64,000 nucleotides of DNA, taken from Phaeobacter inhibens DSM 16374 (lineage in GTDB: Bacteria; Pseudomonadota; Alphaproteobacteria; Rhodobacterales; Rhodobacteraceae). The stretch lies in NCBI RefSeq assembly GCF_000473105.1, contig NZ_AXBB01000005.1, positions 1 through 64,000 of the forward strand, given 5' to 3'. This document shows positions 7,781 to 17,500 of this stretch, one piece after another. Every line of letters starts with the position of its first letter. Positions within the stretch are counted from its first letter, which is position 1. The translations under genes and the position numbers were made by a program. The notes below the pieces were generated by a model. The model did no database searches, was not told the origin of the DNA, and saw nothing but the letters and a program-made list of their open reading frames with translations.

Positions 7781-8428
7781 GTGTCAGGTGAACGCCGGAA
7801 ATTTAAGCGCGCGACCGCACAGGAGCGGAAGGAAGCGCTGATCCTCGCGACTTTGGAGCTGGTGGCGGAGAAAGGTGTGCGCGGTGCCACCGTGCGCGAT
7901 ATCGCTGAACGGGCAGATGTGACCCAGGGGCTGATCCGGCACTATTTTTCCTCCAAGGAGGAGCTGATGACCGCAGCCTATGAGCATCACATGGTCTTCA
8001 TCAGTGATCTTACCTTTGCCCCGGTTGCCGGGATGGAAGGAAACGCCCGCGCCCGTCTGGCCGGGTTTGTTGAGGCCTCCTTGCTGCCGCCGGTGGTGGA
8101 GCCGACGGCGGTGGCGCTCTGGGCCGGGTTTTTGAACAAAGTGCAGCAGGATCCGCAGATGCGGCAGATCCACCAGCGCACCTATGACTATTTTCGCGAC
8201 AAGCTGGGCGAGTTGATCGCCGCCGCATTGGAGGAGGCGGGAACCCCCGTCAACGCGGCGCGGCTGCATCATCTGGCGGTGGCCTGCAACGCGGTGATCG
8301 ACGGTCTCTGGATGGAAGGCGGTGCCTTGCCGGAGGCGTTTGAAGAGGGCGAATTGCCAATGATCGGATTGGAATCCGTGGGCGCAATTCTGGGATTGAA
8401 CTTGCAGCATAAGGCAGAACAGCCATGA
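7781..8428 (+). CDS. TetR/BetI-family transcriptional regulator
   Basis: The HTH at about residues 15-60 reads ATLELVAEKGVRGATVRDIA and then VTQGLIRHYFSSKEELMTAA, the BetI-type pattern. The C-terminal ligand domain contains ALWAGFLNKVQQDPQM and AVIDGLWMEGG, also as in BetI relatives. I chose GTG 7781, which has GGAGAG five bases upstream; the longer frame begins with a TTG at 7769. The stop overlaps the aminotransferase start by four bases, so the regulator is the first gene of the arginine-catabolic operon. It probably senses an operon substrate or intermediate and acts at the 7721-7746 repeat (inference). Confidence 0.85.
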   Translation: MSGERRKFKRATAQERKEALILATLELVAEKGVRGATVRDIAERADVTQGLIRHYFSSKEELMTAAYEHHMVFISDLTFAPVAGMEGNARARLAGFVEASLLPPVVEPTAVALWAGFLNKVQQDPQMRQIHQRTYDYFRDKLGELIAAALEEAGTPVNAARLHHLAVACNAVIDGLWMEGGALPEAFEEGELPMIGLESVGAILGLNLQHKAEQP

Positions 8429-9612
8429 GAATGACCGATGTGACCAGACGGTTGGCGGGGCTTGGCGGGGCCAAGTGGGAGGTGCATCTGACTGCACGCG
8501 AGATGATCGCTGCTGGGGCAGATATCATCGAGATGACCATTGGCGAACCGGATGTGCCCACACCGGAGGCGCTGATGCAGACCGCCGGTGCCGCGATGAT
8601 GGCCGGGCGCACCGGCTATTCGGACGGGCGCGGGGAGGCCAATCTGCGCCAGACCCTTGCAGAACGGTACAGTGCCAGCACCGGGCGCGCGATCGGCCCG
8701 GACAACGTGCTGTGCTTTCCGGGCACACAGACCGCGCTGTATGCGGTGCTGATGGGGGTCGCTGAGCACGGGGACGAAGTTCTGGTGGGGGATCCGATGT
8801 ATGCCACCTATGAAGGTGTGATCCGGGCAAGTGGCGCCGACATGGTGCCGGTGCCGCTGCGGCCCGAGCATGGGTTTCGGGTGCAGGCGAATGATATCGC
8901 AGAGAAAATCACGCCCCGCAGCCGCGCCATTCTGCTCACCACGCCGCATAACCCCACAGGGTCCATCCTGACGGTTGAGGATCTCGACGCCATTGGGCGG
9001 CTGGCGGACGTCCACGATCTGTGGATCATCTCGGATGAGGTTTATGAGCAGCTGGTGTTTGACGCGACGGAGTTTGTGTCGCCACTGGCGCGCGCGGCCT
9101 TTGCCGACCGGGTGATTGTGGTTTCCTCAATTTCCAAATCGCACGCGGCGCCAGGGTTCCGCAGTGGCTGGTGTATTGCCAGCAAGGCCTTCTGTGATGG
9201 ATTGCTGCCGCTGTCGGAAACGATGCTGTTCGGCAATCAGCCTTTCATCGCGGATATGACAGAGCAGGCCGTGCGGGAGGGGTCTCCGGTGGCGGAGGGG
9301 ATGCGCGCGCGATTTGCAGCCCGTGCGGCAAAGCTGGCAGAGCGGCTGCATCGCGATACCGCTTTGCGGGTGCACAGCCCGGAGGCGGGCATGTTTGCAA
9401 TGATCAATGTGGCTGCGACCGGTTTGGATGGTGACGCATATGCGCAGGACCTGTTGCACAGTGCCGGGGTTGCCGTGATGCCGGGATCATCCTTTGGCGA
9501 GAGCCTGCGAGGCTGGGTTCGGGTGGCACTGACGATTGAGGATGACGCATTTGACCGCGCGCTGACGCGTATCGTGGATCATGCCAACCGCACATCAACG
9601 GAGGTCGCATGA
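8425..9612 (+). CDS. aruH: PLP aminotransferase, probable arginine transaminase
   Basis: Fold-type I aminotransferase of class I/II, 395 residues. Visible motifs: IEMTIGEPDVPTPEAL, TGYSDGRGEANLR, cofactor-binding TTPHNPTGSILT, WIISDEVYEQLVF, and the Schiff-base lysine in VVSSISKSHAAPGFRSGW. The gene directly downstream encodes a ThDP decarboxylase of the type that decarboxylates 2-ketoarginine. That pairing is the arginine transaminase pathway known from Pseudomonas aeruginosa (AruH/AruI), in which arginine and pyruvate give 5-guanidino-2-oxopentanoate and alanine. The symbol is therefore assigned from context as well as sequence; aspartate or another aminotransferase specificity cannot be excluded. 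Four-base overlaps join it to both neighbours. Confidence 0.7.
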   Translation: MRMTDVTRRLAGLGGAKWEVHLTAREMIAAGADIIEMTIGEPDVPTPEALMQTAGAAMMAGRTGYSDGRGEANLRQTLAERYSASTGRAIGPDNVLCFPGTQTALYAVLMGVAEHGDEVLVGDPMYATYEGVIRASGADMVPVPLRPEHGFRVQANDIAEKITPRSRAILLTTPHNPTGSILTVEDLDAIGRLADVHDLWIISDEVYEQLVFDATEFVSPLARAAFADRVIVVSSISKSHAAPGFRSGWCIASKAFCDGLLPLSETMLFGNQPFIADMTEQAVREGSPVAEGMRARFAARAAKLAERLHRDTALRVHSPEAGMFAMINVAATGLDGDAYAQDLLHSAGVAVMPGSSFGESLRGWVRVALTIEDDAFDRALTRIVDHANRTSTEVA

Positions 9613-11273
9613 TCATGGGAGATCACAAAACCGCCGCACCCACGGTTGGTGAGGCGCTGGTCGAAGAGCTGGCCGCGCGCGGTGTGCAGCATGTGTTTGG
9701 CATTCCGGGGGTCCACACGGTTGAGCTCTACCGGGGGCTTGGGAGATCTGACCTACGCCATATCACGCCGCGCCATGAGCAGGGGGCTGGGTTCATGGCG
9801 GATGGCTATGCACGGGTGTCCGGTCGGCCTGGCGTTGCCTTTGTGATCACCGGGCCAGGGCTGACCAACACGCTGACCCCGATGGCCCAGGCACGCGCGG
9901 ATTCGGTGCCGATGCTGGTGGTGTCCGGGGTAAACGAGAGCGGTTCTCTTGGTCATGGAATGGGCCATCTGCACGAGTTGCCGGATCAGCATGCGCTTGC
10001 GAAGATGGTCGCGCTGAAATCAGAGCATGTTGCGGCACCGGAGCAGCTGACGCCCGCGTTGGATCAGGCCTTTGCACCGATTGCGGGGGCTGCGTTGTCA
10101 CGGCCCGGACCCACCCATGTGCAGATCCCGCTGGATGTTGCAGGGAGTGCTGCCACGGATCGCGACGGGCAAGAGACCGCGCCAACCGATGTGCAGGGCA
10201 GGGGGAGTGTATCCCAGACGGATCTGGCGGCGTTGATGCAGCGCCTGACCGCAGCGGAACGTCCCGTGATCCTGGCCGGGGGCGGCGCGCGGTTCTGTGC
10301 TGATCAGTTGCGTCAGCTGGCAGAATATCTGGGCGCGCCTGTGGTCCAGACCGTCAATGCGCGCGGTGTGATGTTTGATCACCCGCTGTCGGTGCCCGCC
10401 AGCCCCAGCCTCGGCTCGGTGCGCGAAATGATCGGGGCGGCGGATTTGGTGTTGGCACTTGGCACTGAGCTGGGGCCGACCGACTACGATATGTATGCCA
10501 CGGGTGTGATGCCGCAGATGCCGGGATTGATCCGGGTCGACCTCTGTGCGGAACAGCTGGCGCGTCATCGGGCGGAGCTGACGATTCAGAGCGATGTCGC
10601 GGCTGTTCTGTCGGCGGTGCTGGCTGAATGGAAGCCGGATCACTATAGCCCGACCGATTGGGGCATTGGATTGGCCGAACAGACCCGGGCTGCCGCCTGG
10701 GACGAAATCGGCGAGAGCTATCGCGCTCAGGTTATGGTGCTGAACGCGCTGCGCTCAGCGGTACCGGGGGCAATTGTCGTCGGCGATTCCGCCCAGCCGA
10801 TCTATGCGGGAAACCTCTATTATGATCACGACCGCCCCGGCGGCTGGTTCAATGCGGCAACCGGATATGGCGCGCTTGGCTATGGCATACCGGCTGCCAT
10901 CGGTGCGGCCATTGCCGCGCCTGAGGCGCCGGTTATCTGCATCGTTGGCGATGGTGGCGCGCAGTTTTCCCTGCCCGAGATCATGACGGCTGTTGATGAG
11001 GCTTTGCCGATCACGTTCATCGTCTGGAACAACCACGGTTATCAGGAAATTGCCCTTTCGATGCAGGATGTTGGCGTGCCGGTGGTTGGCTGTGATCCGA
11101 CACCACCGGATTTTGCGGCAACGGCACGATCCTTCGGGATTTCGCATCGTGCGGTTTCTGCGGACCCGCAGGAGGTTGCCGTCGCATTGCACAGCGCGGC
11201 AACGGAAACCGGCCCCCGCATGATCGAAATTACCACCCCAAAATTCCTGCCAACACTGGCCACTGAGGACTGA
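9609..11273 (+). CDS. aruI: ThDP enzyme, probable 2-ketoarginine decarboxylase
   Basis: A 554-residue acetolactate-synthase-like enzyme with three domains: PYR domain (VEELAARGVQHVFGIPGVHT; catalytic Glu in TPRHEQGAGFMADGYAR), central domain (about 195-335), and PP domain with the ThDP/Mg motif GDGGAQFSLPEIMTAVDEAL ending in WNNHGYQEI. The block GDSAQPIYAGNLYYDHDRPG looks like 5-guanidino-2-oxopentanoate decarboxylases rather than acetolactate synthases, which would also need an IlvN partner, absent here. The expected product is 4-guanidinobutanal. The ATG overlaps the aminotransferase stop by four bases. No guanidinobutanal dehydrogenase or guanidinobutyrase lies in the operon; these would have to be elsewhere. 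Confidence 0.75.
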   Translation: MIMGDHKTAAPTVGEALVEELAARGVQHVFGIPGVHTVELYRGLGRSDLRHITPRHEQGAGFMADGYARVSGRPGVAFVITGPGLTNTLTPMAQARADSVPMLVVSGVNESGSLGHGMGHLHELPDQHALAKMVALKSEHVAAPEQLTPALDQAFAPIAGAALSRPGPTHVQIPLDVAGSAATDRDGQETAPTDVQGRGSVSQTDLAALMQRLTAAERPVILAGGGARFCADQLRQLAEYLGAPVVQTVNARGVMFDHPLSVPASPSLGSVREMIGAADLVLALGTELGPTDYDMYATGVMPQMPGLIRVDLCAEQLARHRAELTIQSDVAAVLSAVLAEWKPDHYSPTDWGIGLAEQTRAAAWDEIGESYRAQVMVLNALRSAVPGAIVVGDSAQPIYAGNLYYDHDRPGGWFNAATGYGALGYGIPAAIGAAIAAPEAPVICIVGDGGAQFSLPEIMTAVDEALPITFIVWNNHGYQEIALSMQDVGVPVVGCDPTPPDFAATARSFGISHRAVSADPQEVAVALHSAATETGPRMIEITTPKFLPTLATED

Positions 11274-11276
11274 GAC

Positions 11277-12059
11277 ATGACCAACCCTACCTATGAATTC
11301 ACCCGCGCCATCACCCGCCGCCCGGCCTCCAGCATCACGGATGGGCTGCGCGCCGAGGATATCGGCACCCCCGATCTGGACAGGATGCTGGCCGCCCACG
11401 CCGATTATGTCTCCGCATTGAAGAGCACCGGGGCGGAGGTGATCGAGCTGCCACCGCTGGAAGCGTTTCCGGATGCGGTTTTTGTGGAGGATACAGCCCT
11501 CTGCCTGCCGAAGGGCGCGGTTCTGATGCGTCCCGGCGCGCCGTCGCGACTGGGGGAAGTGGCTGAAATGGCGCCGACATTGCGCCAGTGTTATGATGAG
11601 GTGCGCGAGATCAAAGGCCCCGGTTTCATCGAAGGCGGCGATATTCTGGTCACGGGGCGCGAAATCCTTGTTGGTCGCTCGGCCCGGACCGATGCGGCGG
11701 GTGTTGCGGAGCTGGCAGAGATTGTTGCCGACTGGGGCCACAGCCTGCGCGAAGTGTTTACGCCGGAGGGTGTGCTGCACTTCAAGACGGATTGTTCGCT
11801 GATGGATGCTGAGACCATTTTGTCCACCAAACGGCTGGATGCGTCAGGCTGTTTCGAGGGCTACCGGGTGCTGCATGTGCCTGAGGGCGAAGAGGCGGCT
11901 GCCAATGCGATCCGTTACAACAATCTCGTTCTGATGGCGGCGGATTTCCCACGAACGGCGGAGATGCTGGACCGCGAAGGGTTTGAGGTTGTTCAGATCA
12001 GCAATACCGAATGTGCCAAACTTGACGGCGGTATGTCCTGTTTGTCGCTGCGCTTCTGA
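11277..12059 (+). CDS. Dimethylarginine dimethylaminohydrolase-like enzyme
   Basis: A 260-residue member of the guanidino-group-modifying superfamily, closest by pattern to DDAH, which hydrolyses NG-methyl- or NG,NG-dimethylarginine to citrulline plus methylamine or dimethylamine. Visible elements: FPDAVFVEDTAL, GPGFIEGGDILVTG (E119 and the following GGD), HFKTDCSL with H168, and the C-terminal nucleophile loop GGMSCLSLRF with C255. The Glu/His/Cys set expected for catalysis is complete. It follows the decarboxylase gene by three bases and ends the operon. Placement with an arginine transaminase pathway and a basic-amino-acid importer suggests joint use of arginine and methylarginines. A related guanidinase specificity cannot be excluded. 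Confidence 0.8.
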   Translation: MTNPTYEFTRAITRRPASSITDGLRAEDIGTPDLDRMLAAHADYVSALKSTGAEVIELPPLEAFPDAVFVEDTALCLPKGAVLMRPGAPSRLGEVAEMAPTLRQCYDEVREIKGPGFIEGGDILVTGREILVGRSARTDAAGVAELAEIVADWGHSLREVFTPEGVLHFKTDCSLMDAETILSTKRLDASGCFEGYRVLHVPEGEEAAANAIRYNNLVLMAADFPRTAEMLDREGFEVVQISNTECAKLDGGMSCLSLRF

Positions 12060-12075
12060 CGCCGCTCTAAATGTG

Positions 12076-12101
12076 GATCTCTCCCGGTTTCGGGAGGGAT
12101 C
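12076..12101. terminator. Stem-loop after the DDAH-like gene
   Basis: GATCTCTCCCG, loop GTTT, CGGGAGGGATC forms an 11-bp stem with one G-U pair, 17 bases after the stop at 12059. There is no T tract, so it may act as a weak terminator or protect the 3' end of the mRNA. Confidence 0.45.
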
Positions 12102-12181
12102 TGGCTGCATATGGTTGAAACTTGGCGCTGAGGCCCCTTATGAAAGGCAATCGGGCGGACAAAGACCATTGAGGCAGCAGC

Positions 12182-13453
12182 ATGAGCGGGACAGAACGGA
12201 TTTGCGTTATCGGGCTTGGCTATGTCGGGCTGCCGCTGGCGGTTGAGTTTGGCAGATCCCGTCCGGTGGTCGGGTTTGATATCAGCGCCGAGCGTATTGA
12301 CGCGTTGCGGGCTGGTGAGGACAGCACCCGCGAAATCAGCGCTGAGGCCTTGTCCAGCGCCGCGCATCTGACATTGACCGCTGACCCGGCAGAGATCGCC
12401 GACTGCACGATCTTCATTGTGACTGTCCCGACCCCGATCGACGACAGCCGCCGACCGGATTTGACGCCTCTGCTGCGCGCCTCCGAAACGGTTGGGCGGG
12501 TTCTGAAGCCCGGCGATCTGGTGATCTATGAATCGACGGTCTATCCCGGCGCCACCGAAGAGGATTGCATTCCTGTGCTGGAACGGTTGTCCGGTCTGAC
12601 CTTCAACCGTGATTTCTATGCGGGCTATAGCCCTGAGCGGATCAACCCCGGCGATAAGACGCGCCGCCTGCCGGATATCGTCAAGGTGACCTCCGGGTCT
12701 ACGCCGAAGACAGCGGAGCGGGTCGACGCCCTTTACCGTGAGATTGTGGTGGCGGGCACGCACAAGGCCGAGAACATTCGTGTCGCCGAAGCGGCCAAAG
12801 TGATTGAGAACAGCCAGCGCGATATCAATATCGCGCTGATCAATGAGCTGGCGAAGATCTTCAACCGCATGGATATCGATACCGAAGCGGTTCTGCGCGC
12901 TGCGGGAACGAAGTGGAATTTTCTCAACTTTCGCCCGGGTCTGGTGGGCGGTCACTGCATCGGCGTTGACCCCTATTACCTGACCCACAAGGCAGAACAG
13001 CTGGGCTACCACCCCGAAATCCTGTTGGCAGGGCGGCGTCTGAATGACGGAATGGGATCATATGTTGCCAGCCAGATGGTCAAATCCATGCTCAAACGCC
13101 GGATGGCGGTTGCTGATGCGCGGGTGCTGGTGATGGGGTTGACGTTCAAGGAGAACTGCCCCGATTTGCGCAACACACGGGTGATTGATGTGGTGCGTTG
13201 CCTTGAAGAATTTGGTCTGACAGTGGATGTACATGATCCCCACGCGGACCCTGATGAGGCACGGGCTGAATACGGCGTGGATCTTGTCGCGGACCCGGAG
13301 GCGGGGAGCTATGATGGCATGGTCCTGGCGGTTGCCCATCAGGAGTTTCGCGACATGGGCGCCGCGCAGATCCGGGCCTTGGGTCGGGCTGATGCGCTGC
13401 TCTATGATCTGAAGTATGTGCTGACACCGGATCAGTCAGACCTGCGGCTCTGA
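12182..13453 (+). CDS. Nucleotide-sugar (UDP-HexNAc-type) 6-dehydrogenase
   Basis: A 423-residue UDP-sugar dehydrogenase of the UDP-Glc/GDP-Man family, closest by pattern to WbpA/TviB enzymes that oxidise UDP-GlcNAc or UDP-GalNAc to the uronic acid. It shows the NAD-binding start [74 protein letters not shown] and the catalytic cysteine in [17 protein letters not shown]. These three last blocks separate it from plain UDP-glucose dehydrogenases. GAGG stands about seven bases before the ATG. No epimerase, glycosyltransferase or flippase adjoins it, so the polysaccharide it serves is not evident here. Confidence 0.85.
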   Translation: MSGTERICVIGLGYVGLPLAVEFGRSRPVVGFDISAERIDALRAGEDSTREISAEALSSAAHLTLTADPAEIADCTIFIVTVPTPIDDSRRPDLTPLLRASETVGRVLKPGDLVIYESTVYPGATEEDCIPVLERLSGLTFNRDFYAGYSPERINPGDKTRRLPDIVKVTSGSTPKTAERVDALYREIVVAGTHKAENIRVAEAAKVIENSQRDINIALINELAKIFNRMDIDTEAVLRAAGTKWNFLNFRPGLVGGHCIGVDPYYLTHKAEQLGYHPEILLAGRRLNDGMGSYVASQMVKSMLKRRMAVADARVLVMGLTFKENCPDLRNTRVIDVVRCLEEFGLTVDVHDPHADPDEARAEYGVDLVADPEAGSYDGMVLAVAHQEFRDMGAAQIRALGRADALLYDLKYVLTPDQSDLRL

Positions 13454-13478
13454 CCGGCCGATCAGGCTCTGAATCGGA

Positions 13479-14387
13479 CTATTTTGGAACCATCGGCAGC
13501 TTGCCCCCGCGCCAGTAGGCGCCGGTGTCTTCGCGCAAGGCCTCATAGGCGCGGATCCTGTCCTGGGCATCTTGTCCTCCGGCATCAACCAGATGTGTCA
13601 GCAGACAATCCAGAACCGCCATCGCGCCGCCATAGCCACCAAAGGGATGCAACGTGTTGTCCGCGACCAGCAACAGGTGGTCTGGCTGTAGTCCCGGCGC
13701 GATAACTTCGCTGTCAGAGATCAGGATCAGTGTCGCGCCCTTGCGGCGCGCCAGCCGCAAGGCTTGCAGCGTTTCGGAGGAATAGGGGGCAAAGGTCATG
13801 GCAATCAGGCAATCCTCAGCGCCAATCTCCATCAGCTCGTCAACCGCAGTGCCCATGTGACGGGGCACCAGATCCAGACTGGGCAGGGCCATGCGCCCGA
13901 CGTAGTGGAAATAATAGGCCAGCGCGTAGCTGGCGCGGGTCGCGGTGACATAGCAGCGCCGCGCGGAGGTGAGGGCGGTGACAATGGCGGCGGTGCGTTC
14001 CGGGGTCATCAGTCGCAGGGAGCGGGCCACGATGTTCACCTCATTGCGGGCGATGCGACCGTGGCGGGCCGTGTCGGGTGCCTGTTCCAGCCGATCCAGC
14101 CAGCCGAGGCCCAGACCGCCCTCGCGTTCGGTGGTCAGTGCGGCACGAAAGGGCGCGCGCAGGGCTTCAAAACTCTCGAAGCCCAGATGCACGGCCAGTC
14201 GGACCAGAGAATTGGCACTGACGCCGGCCTTGGTCGCGGAGACACGGATCGGATCGAGTCCGAAGTCGCCAGGCGTGTCGATGATATATTTCGCCGCCGC
14301 CGAGAGGGCCGGAGGCAGGTTCTCGATCTGGGTTTTCAGCTGATCGAGGAGGCGATGGGTCTGTCGGGGATCAAGATGCGGGTCCAT
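13479..14387 (-). CDS. MurR/RpiR-family transcriptional regulator
   Basis: 302 residues. The N-terminal helix-turn-helix region reads LPPALSAAAKYIIDTPGDFG, then SATKAGVSANSLVRLAVHLGF, the HTH_6 pattern with ESFEALRAPFR following. The C-terminal SIS domain (about 130-270) has ARRCYVTATRASYALAYYFH, LIAMTFAPYSSETLQALRLA and GATLILISDSEVIAPGL, normally a phosphosugar sensor. It converges with the nucleotide-sugar dehydrogenase gene (26-base gap). The target is unknown; candidate targets are itself, the dehydrogenase or the fusion gene to its right, which is on the same strand upstream. The start lacks a strong Shine-Dalgarno match. Confidence 0.85.
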   Translation of the reverse strand: MDPHLDPRQTHRLLDQLKTQIENLPPALSAAAKYIIDTPGDFGLDPIRVSATKAGVSANSLVRLAVHLGFESFEALRAPFRAALTTEREGGLGLGWLDRLEQAPDTARHGRIARNEVNIVARSLRLMTPERTAAIVTALTSARRCYVTATRASYALAYYFHYVGRMALPSLDLVPRHMGTAVDELMEIGAEDCLIAMTFAPYSSETLQALRLARRKGATLILISDSEVIAPGLQPDHLLLVADNTLHPFGGYGGAMAVLDCLLTHLVDAGGQDAQDRIRAYEALREDTGAYWRGGKLPMVPK

Positions 14388-14448
14388 ACCGGCAGTTCAG
14401 ACCATTTGTGTGATGGAGCGCAAGGTGGAACATATGTTTTGATGTTTT

Positions 14449-14484
14449 CCCCCGCCCGGGGACCGTTGGATGGTCAGGCGGGGG
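14449..14484. terminator. Strong GC hairpin after the rhodanese/YidC/PEPS gene
   Basis: CCCCCGCC (14449-14456) pairs with GGCGGGGG (14477-14484), with an inner GACC/GGTC stem. It lies 17 bases past the stop at 14501. No T tract follows on the minus strand, so termination is likely but unproven. Confidence 0.45.
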
Positions 14485-14500
14485 CAGATGCGTTGGTATA

Positions 14501-17500
14501 TCAGGCGGATGCCGCTTTCAGGTCTGACGCGTTGCTTTGCGTGATCGATCCATCCTCTGCCACGGTGATCAGCTCACCATGGGCCAGCTGGTCGAGCCCC
14601 TTGCAAGCCACCAGCATCAGAATGTCCTTCTCCCGCGCGACGATGGCCATATGGCTGAGCCAGCCACCAACCTCGCTGAGGACTGCGCCTGAACGTTGCA
14701 CATAAGGCAGCCAAGCGGGGTTGATCATGCGGCAGGCGAGGATATCGCTCTCCTGAAATCCGTCAAAGACATCAGGGCCAATGGCGGTTTCGTCCTCGAC
14801 CCAGAACACGCGGCCCTCAACGCGGCCACTGCCTGCGACGCAGGTGCCGCCGAGGCTGCCGTCACCGGATCCCGCCTGCGCTCCTAGGGACAGCAGTTCA
14901 CAGTCGCGCAGCGTGAGGTTGACGGAGGTTGGCGCTGAGGGTTTGCGCAGCTCCTCGCGGTGCTTGCGGGCCGTGGCGCGATCTTTCAGGGCCTCTGGCT
15001 GGTCCCAGTTGCCGGTCATGATGTCATCCATGGCAAGATAAAACACCAGATCATCCAGGCCGGAGCGGCTGCCAAGTGCCAGCAGCGCCCGGCGCAGCTC
15101 TGCCAGAACCCGCAGGGCTTCGTGCTTGGCCTGTTCTTTCAGATCCTGATAGGCAATCGCAAGATCCAGCGTGTCACGCAGATCCTCCGGCAGGTCTGCT
15201 GGCGGTGTGACCGTGCCACTGATCGGCTCTACCGAACCGTCGAGCAGCGAGATGAGCAGGCTGGGGGCTTCCTTGTAGCGCGGTGCCGACAGCTCATAGT
15301 CGAAGATAGAGCGATGCCCCATCAGGACCTGTGCGCGGCTTTCGGCCATCGGCCCGGTGCAGGACGCCAGCAGGCTGGACGGTGCGTTGGGCAGATCGGC
15401 ATGCATCAGATGGGCGCGCAGCGCCGGGTCACCTGCAGCGGCGGTGCTGGCCTCGCCCATGGTGAAGCCCGCGATGATATTCACCTTCTCAGCTTCGACA
15501 TAGATGTCCGTAACAAAGAGGTCGCGCAGGGTCGCAATCGCCTCCAGCTGTTTGGGCAGCGGCAGGGCGGCGTAGTCCACCGCCTGCCAGAATGCCAGTT
15601 GATCGCTGAGACGGGGCAGGACCTCCGCGTGGAAGCGGTCGATCATCGGACGGGCCTGTTTGCGCAGCTGCTTGGCCTTGGTTGCCGTTAACTTCAGCGT
15701 CATCTGCTCCTTGAGGTCGACATCGACGTAGGTCTTGCCAAAGAGGTTCACCAGATGACCGGCGCGACCTTCGGGCAGGTTGTAGGGCACCGACAGGGCG
15801 CGGCAGGCCAGATCAACACTGCCGCCCGGCGACCACAGGCTGCCCATCAACGAGAATGACAAGGGTGTCGGGCGGGGCAGAACCTCGGACATTTCGTCCT
15901 GTTCCAGAATTGTCTGGTCCGGATCAGCGTTCCCGTAGTGGTCCAAGAGATCACGCCATTCGGCCAGACGGGCTTGCTCTTGCTCAGTGCCCAAAGAGAG
16001 CGTGGTGATGTCGCGGCTTTGCACGATCTGGAATTCACCATTGGCGTAGGCCCATTCCACATCCTGCGGAGCACCAAATGTCTCCTCGATCTGTTGTCCA
16101 AGCGCCAGCAGTGGCGCCATGTCCAGCGTCTGGTCCTGATCTTCGGATGCGGGCAGGCCGGTGTAGCGGCCAAAGCGCAGGGAGATCGGGGTGACGCGGC
16201 CGGAGACCAAATCCTCGCCGCAGCCTTCGACCCATTCGATCATGCACATGCCTGGGGCCATCGGATCCTGGGTAAACATGACGCCGGCATAGTCGGCCTG
16301 AACCATTTCCTGCACCACGATATTGCCCTGATCGGCGCTGTCGCCGTCACCGGCGTAACTGGCGGCGCGGTCTGAGGAGAAACTCTCCACGACGTCGTCC
16401 AGTGCTGCGCGCATGGTGTCTGCGGTCACGTCGAGCACGGATTCAAAAACCCCGGCAAAACTCTGATCGGCGCCGTCCTCATTGCTGGCAGATGAGCGCA
16501 CCGCGACCGGTTTGCCGCCAGCCAGGGCAAAGACCTTGGCCGCAAAGGCGTTTTTCTGGGCGTCGGACATTTCGCGGTAGTCGTGGATAGCGTCAGAGCG
16601 CACGATAACGCCGCCGGGTACCGGCAGGCCCGCGTTGCGCAGGATCGACAGGCGCAGGGCCTTGTTGCCGGCGTGTTCCAGCTCCTCGGTGTAGCCCATC
16701 GGGATTACGCCGCGCGGCAGTTTGGCGAGGCGGTGCTTGTGGGCGCGCAGGGCAAAGGCTTCACCCAGCTTGCGGTGCAGGCCGGTGACATAGGCGCGCT
16801 GCACCAACAGGAGGGTCAGGCTGAAGCAGAGATAGGCGTTTGCGGCCGCTGTCAGGGTGAAGACCATCGCAAAGAGTGCGGGCATGCCCAGCACCATCCA
16901 GAGGGTTTTCTGGCGCGGTGTCTTGGCAACGGCCCACAACAGGTAGACGGCGGCGAGTGCGCAGAACAGCACCGGCAGGATGAACAGCGGATCGGCTGCG
17001 CCGAGGTCTGCCATCCACAGGAACGGGGTCTGCAGGCTGGCGCTGGCCTCTTGCGCCGCCGAGACCCCCAGCATCATCACCGGCAGGAACAACAGCGCGG
17101 TGAGATTTCTCATCGGTGTCAGGCCCTTGTCAGCATAGAAGGCCTGCACTGCACGGGCCTTGCGCACCGGGTCATCGGCCAGTCGCTCTTTCAGCGCCTT
17201 CATCTCATCTGCGGTGTCATTGGTGGTGATCTGGTCACGCTCGGATTTCAGCGCGACCGGCAGGATCATGATCCGGGTGATCAGCGACAGCGCCAGCAGG
17301 CCCAGCAGGATATGGCTGCGTTCATGCACCCACAGCAGCGCGGCTGCCAGCGCCGAGATCGCCTTGTCCCAAAGGCCGCTCTGCTGGTCGGCAAGCCAGG
17401 CCTGAACATGCGGTTTGGGGGCCGGTGCGATAAAATATTCCCATGGCAACGTGTACCGTCCCCGGAAATCGAAGCCCTTCTGCGCCAGTTCCAGACCCAG

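Noticed and set aside
9609-11273. Acetolactate synthase large subunit
   Set aside because: No small regulatory subunit is adjacent, and the operon with an aminotransferase, DDAH-like enzyme and basic-amino-acid importer favours 2-ketoarginine decarboxylase.
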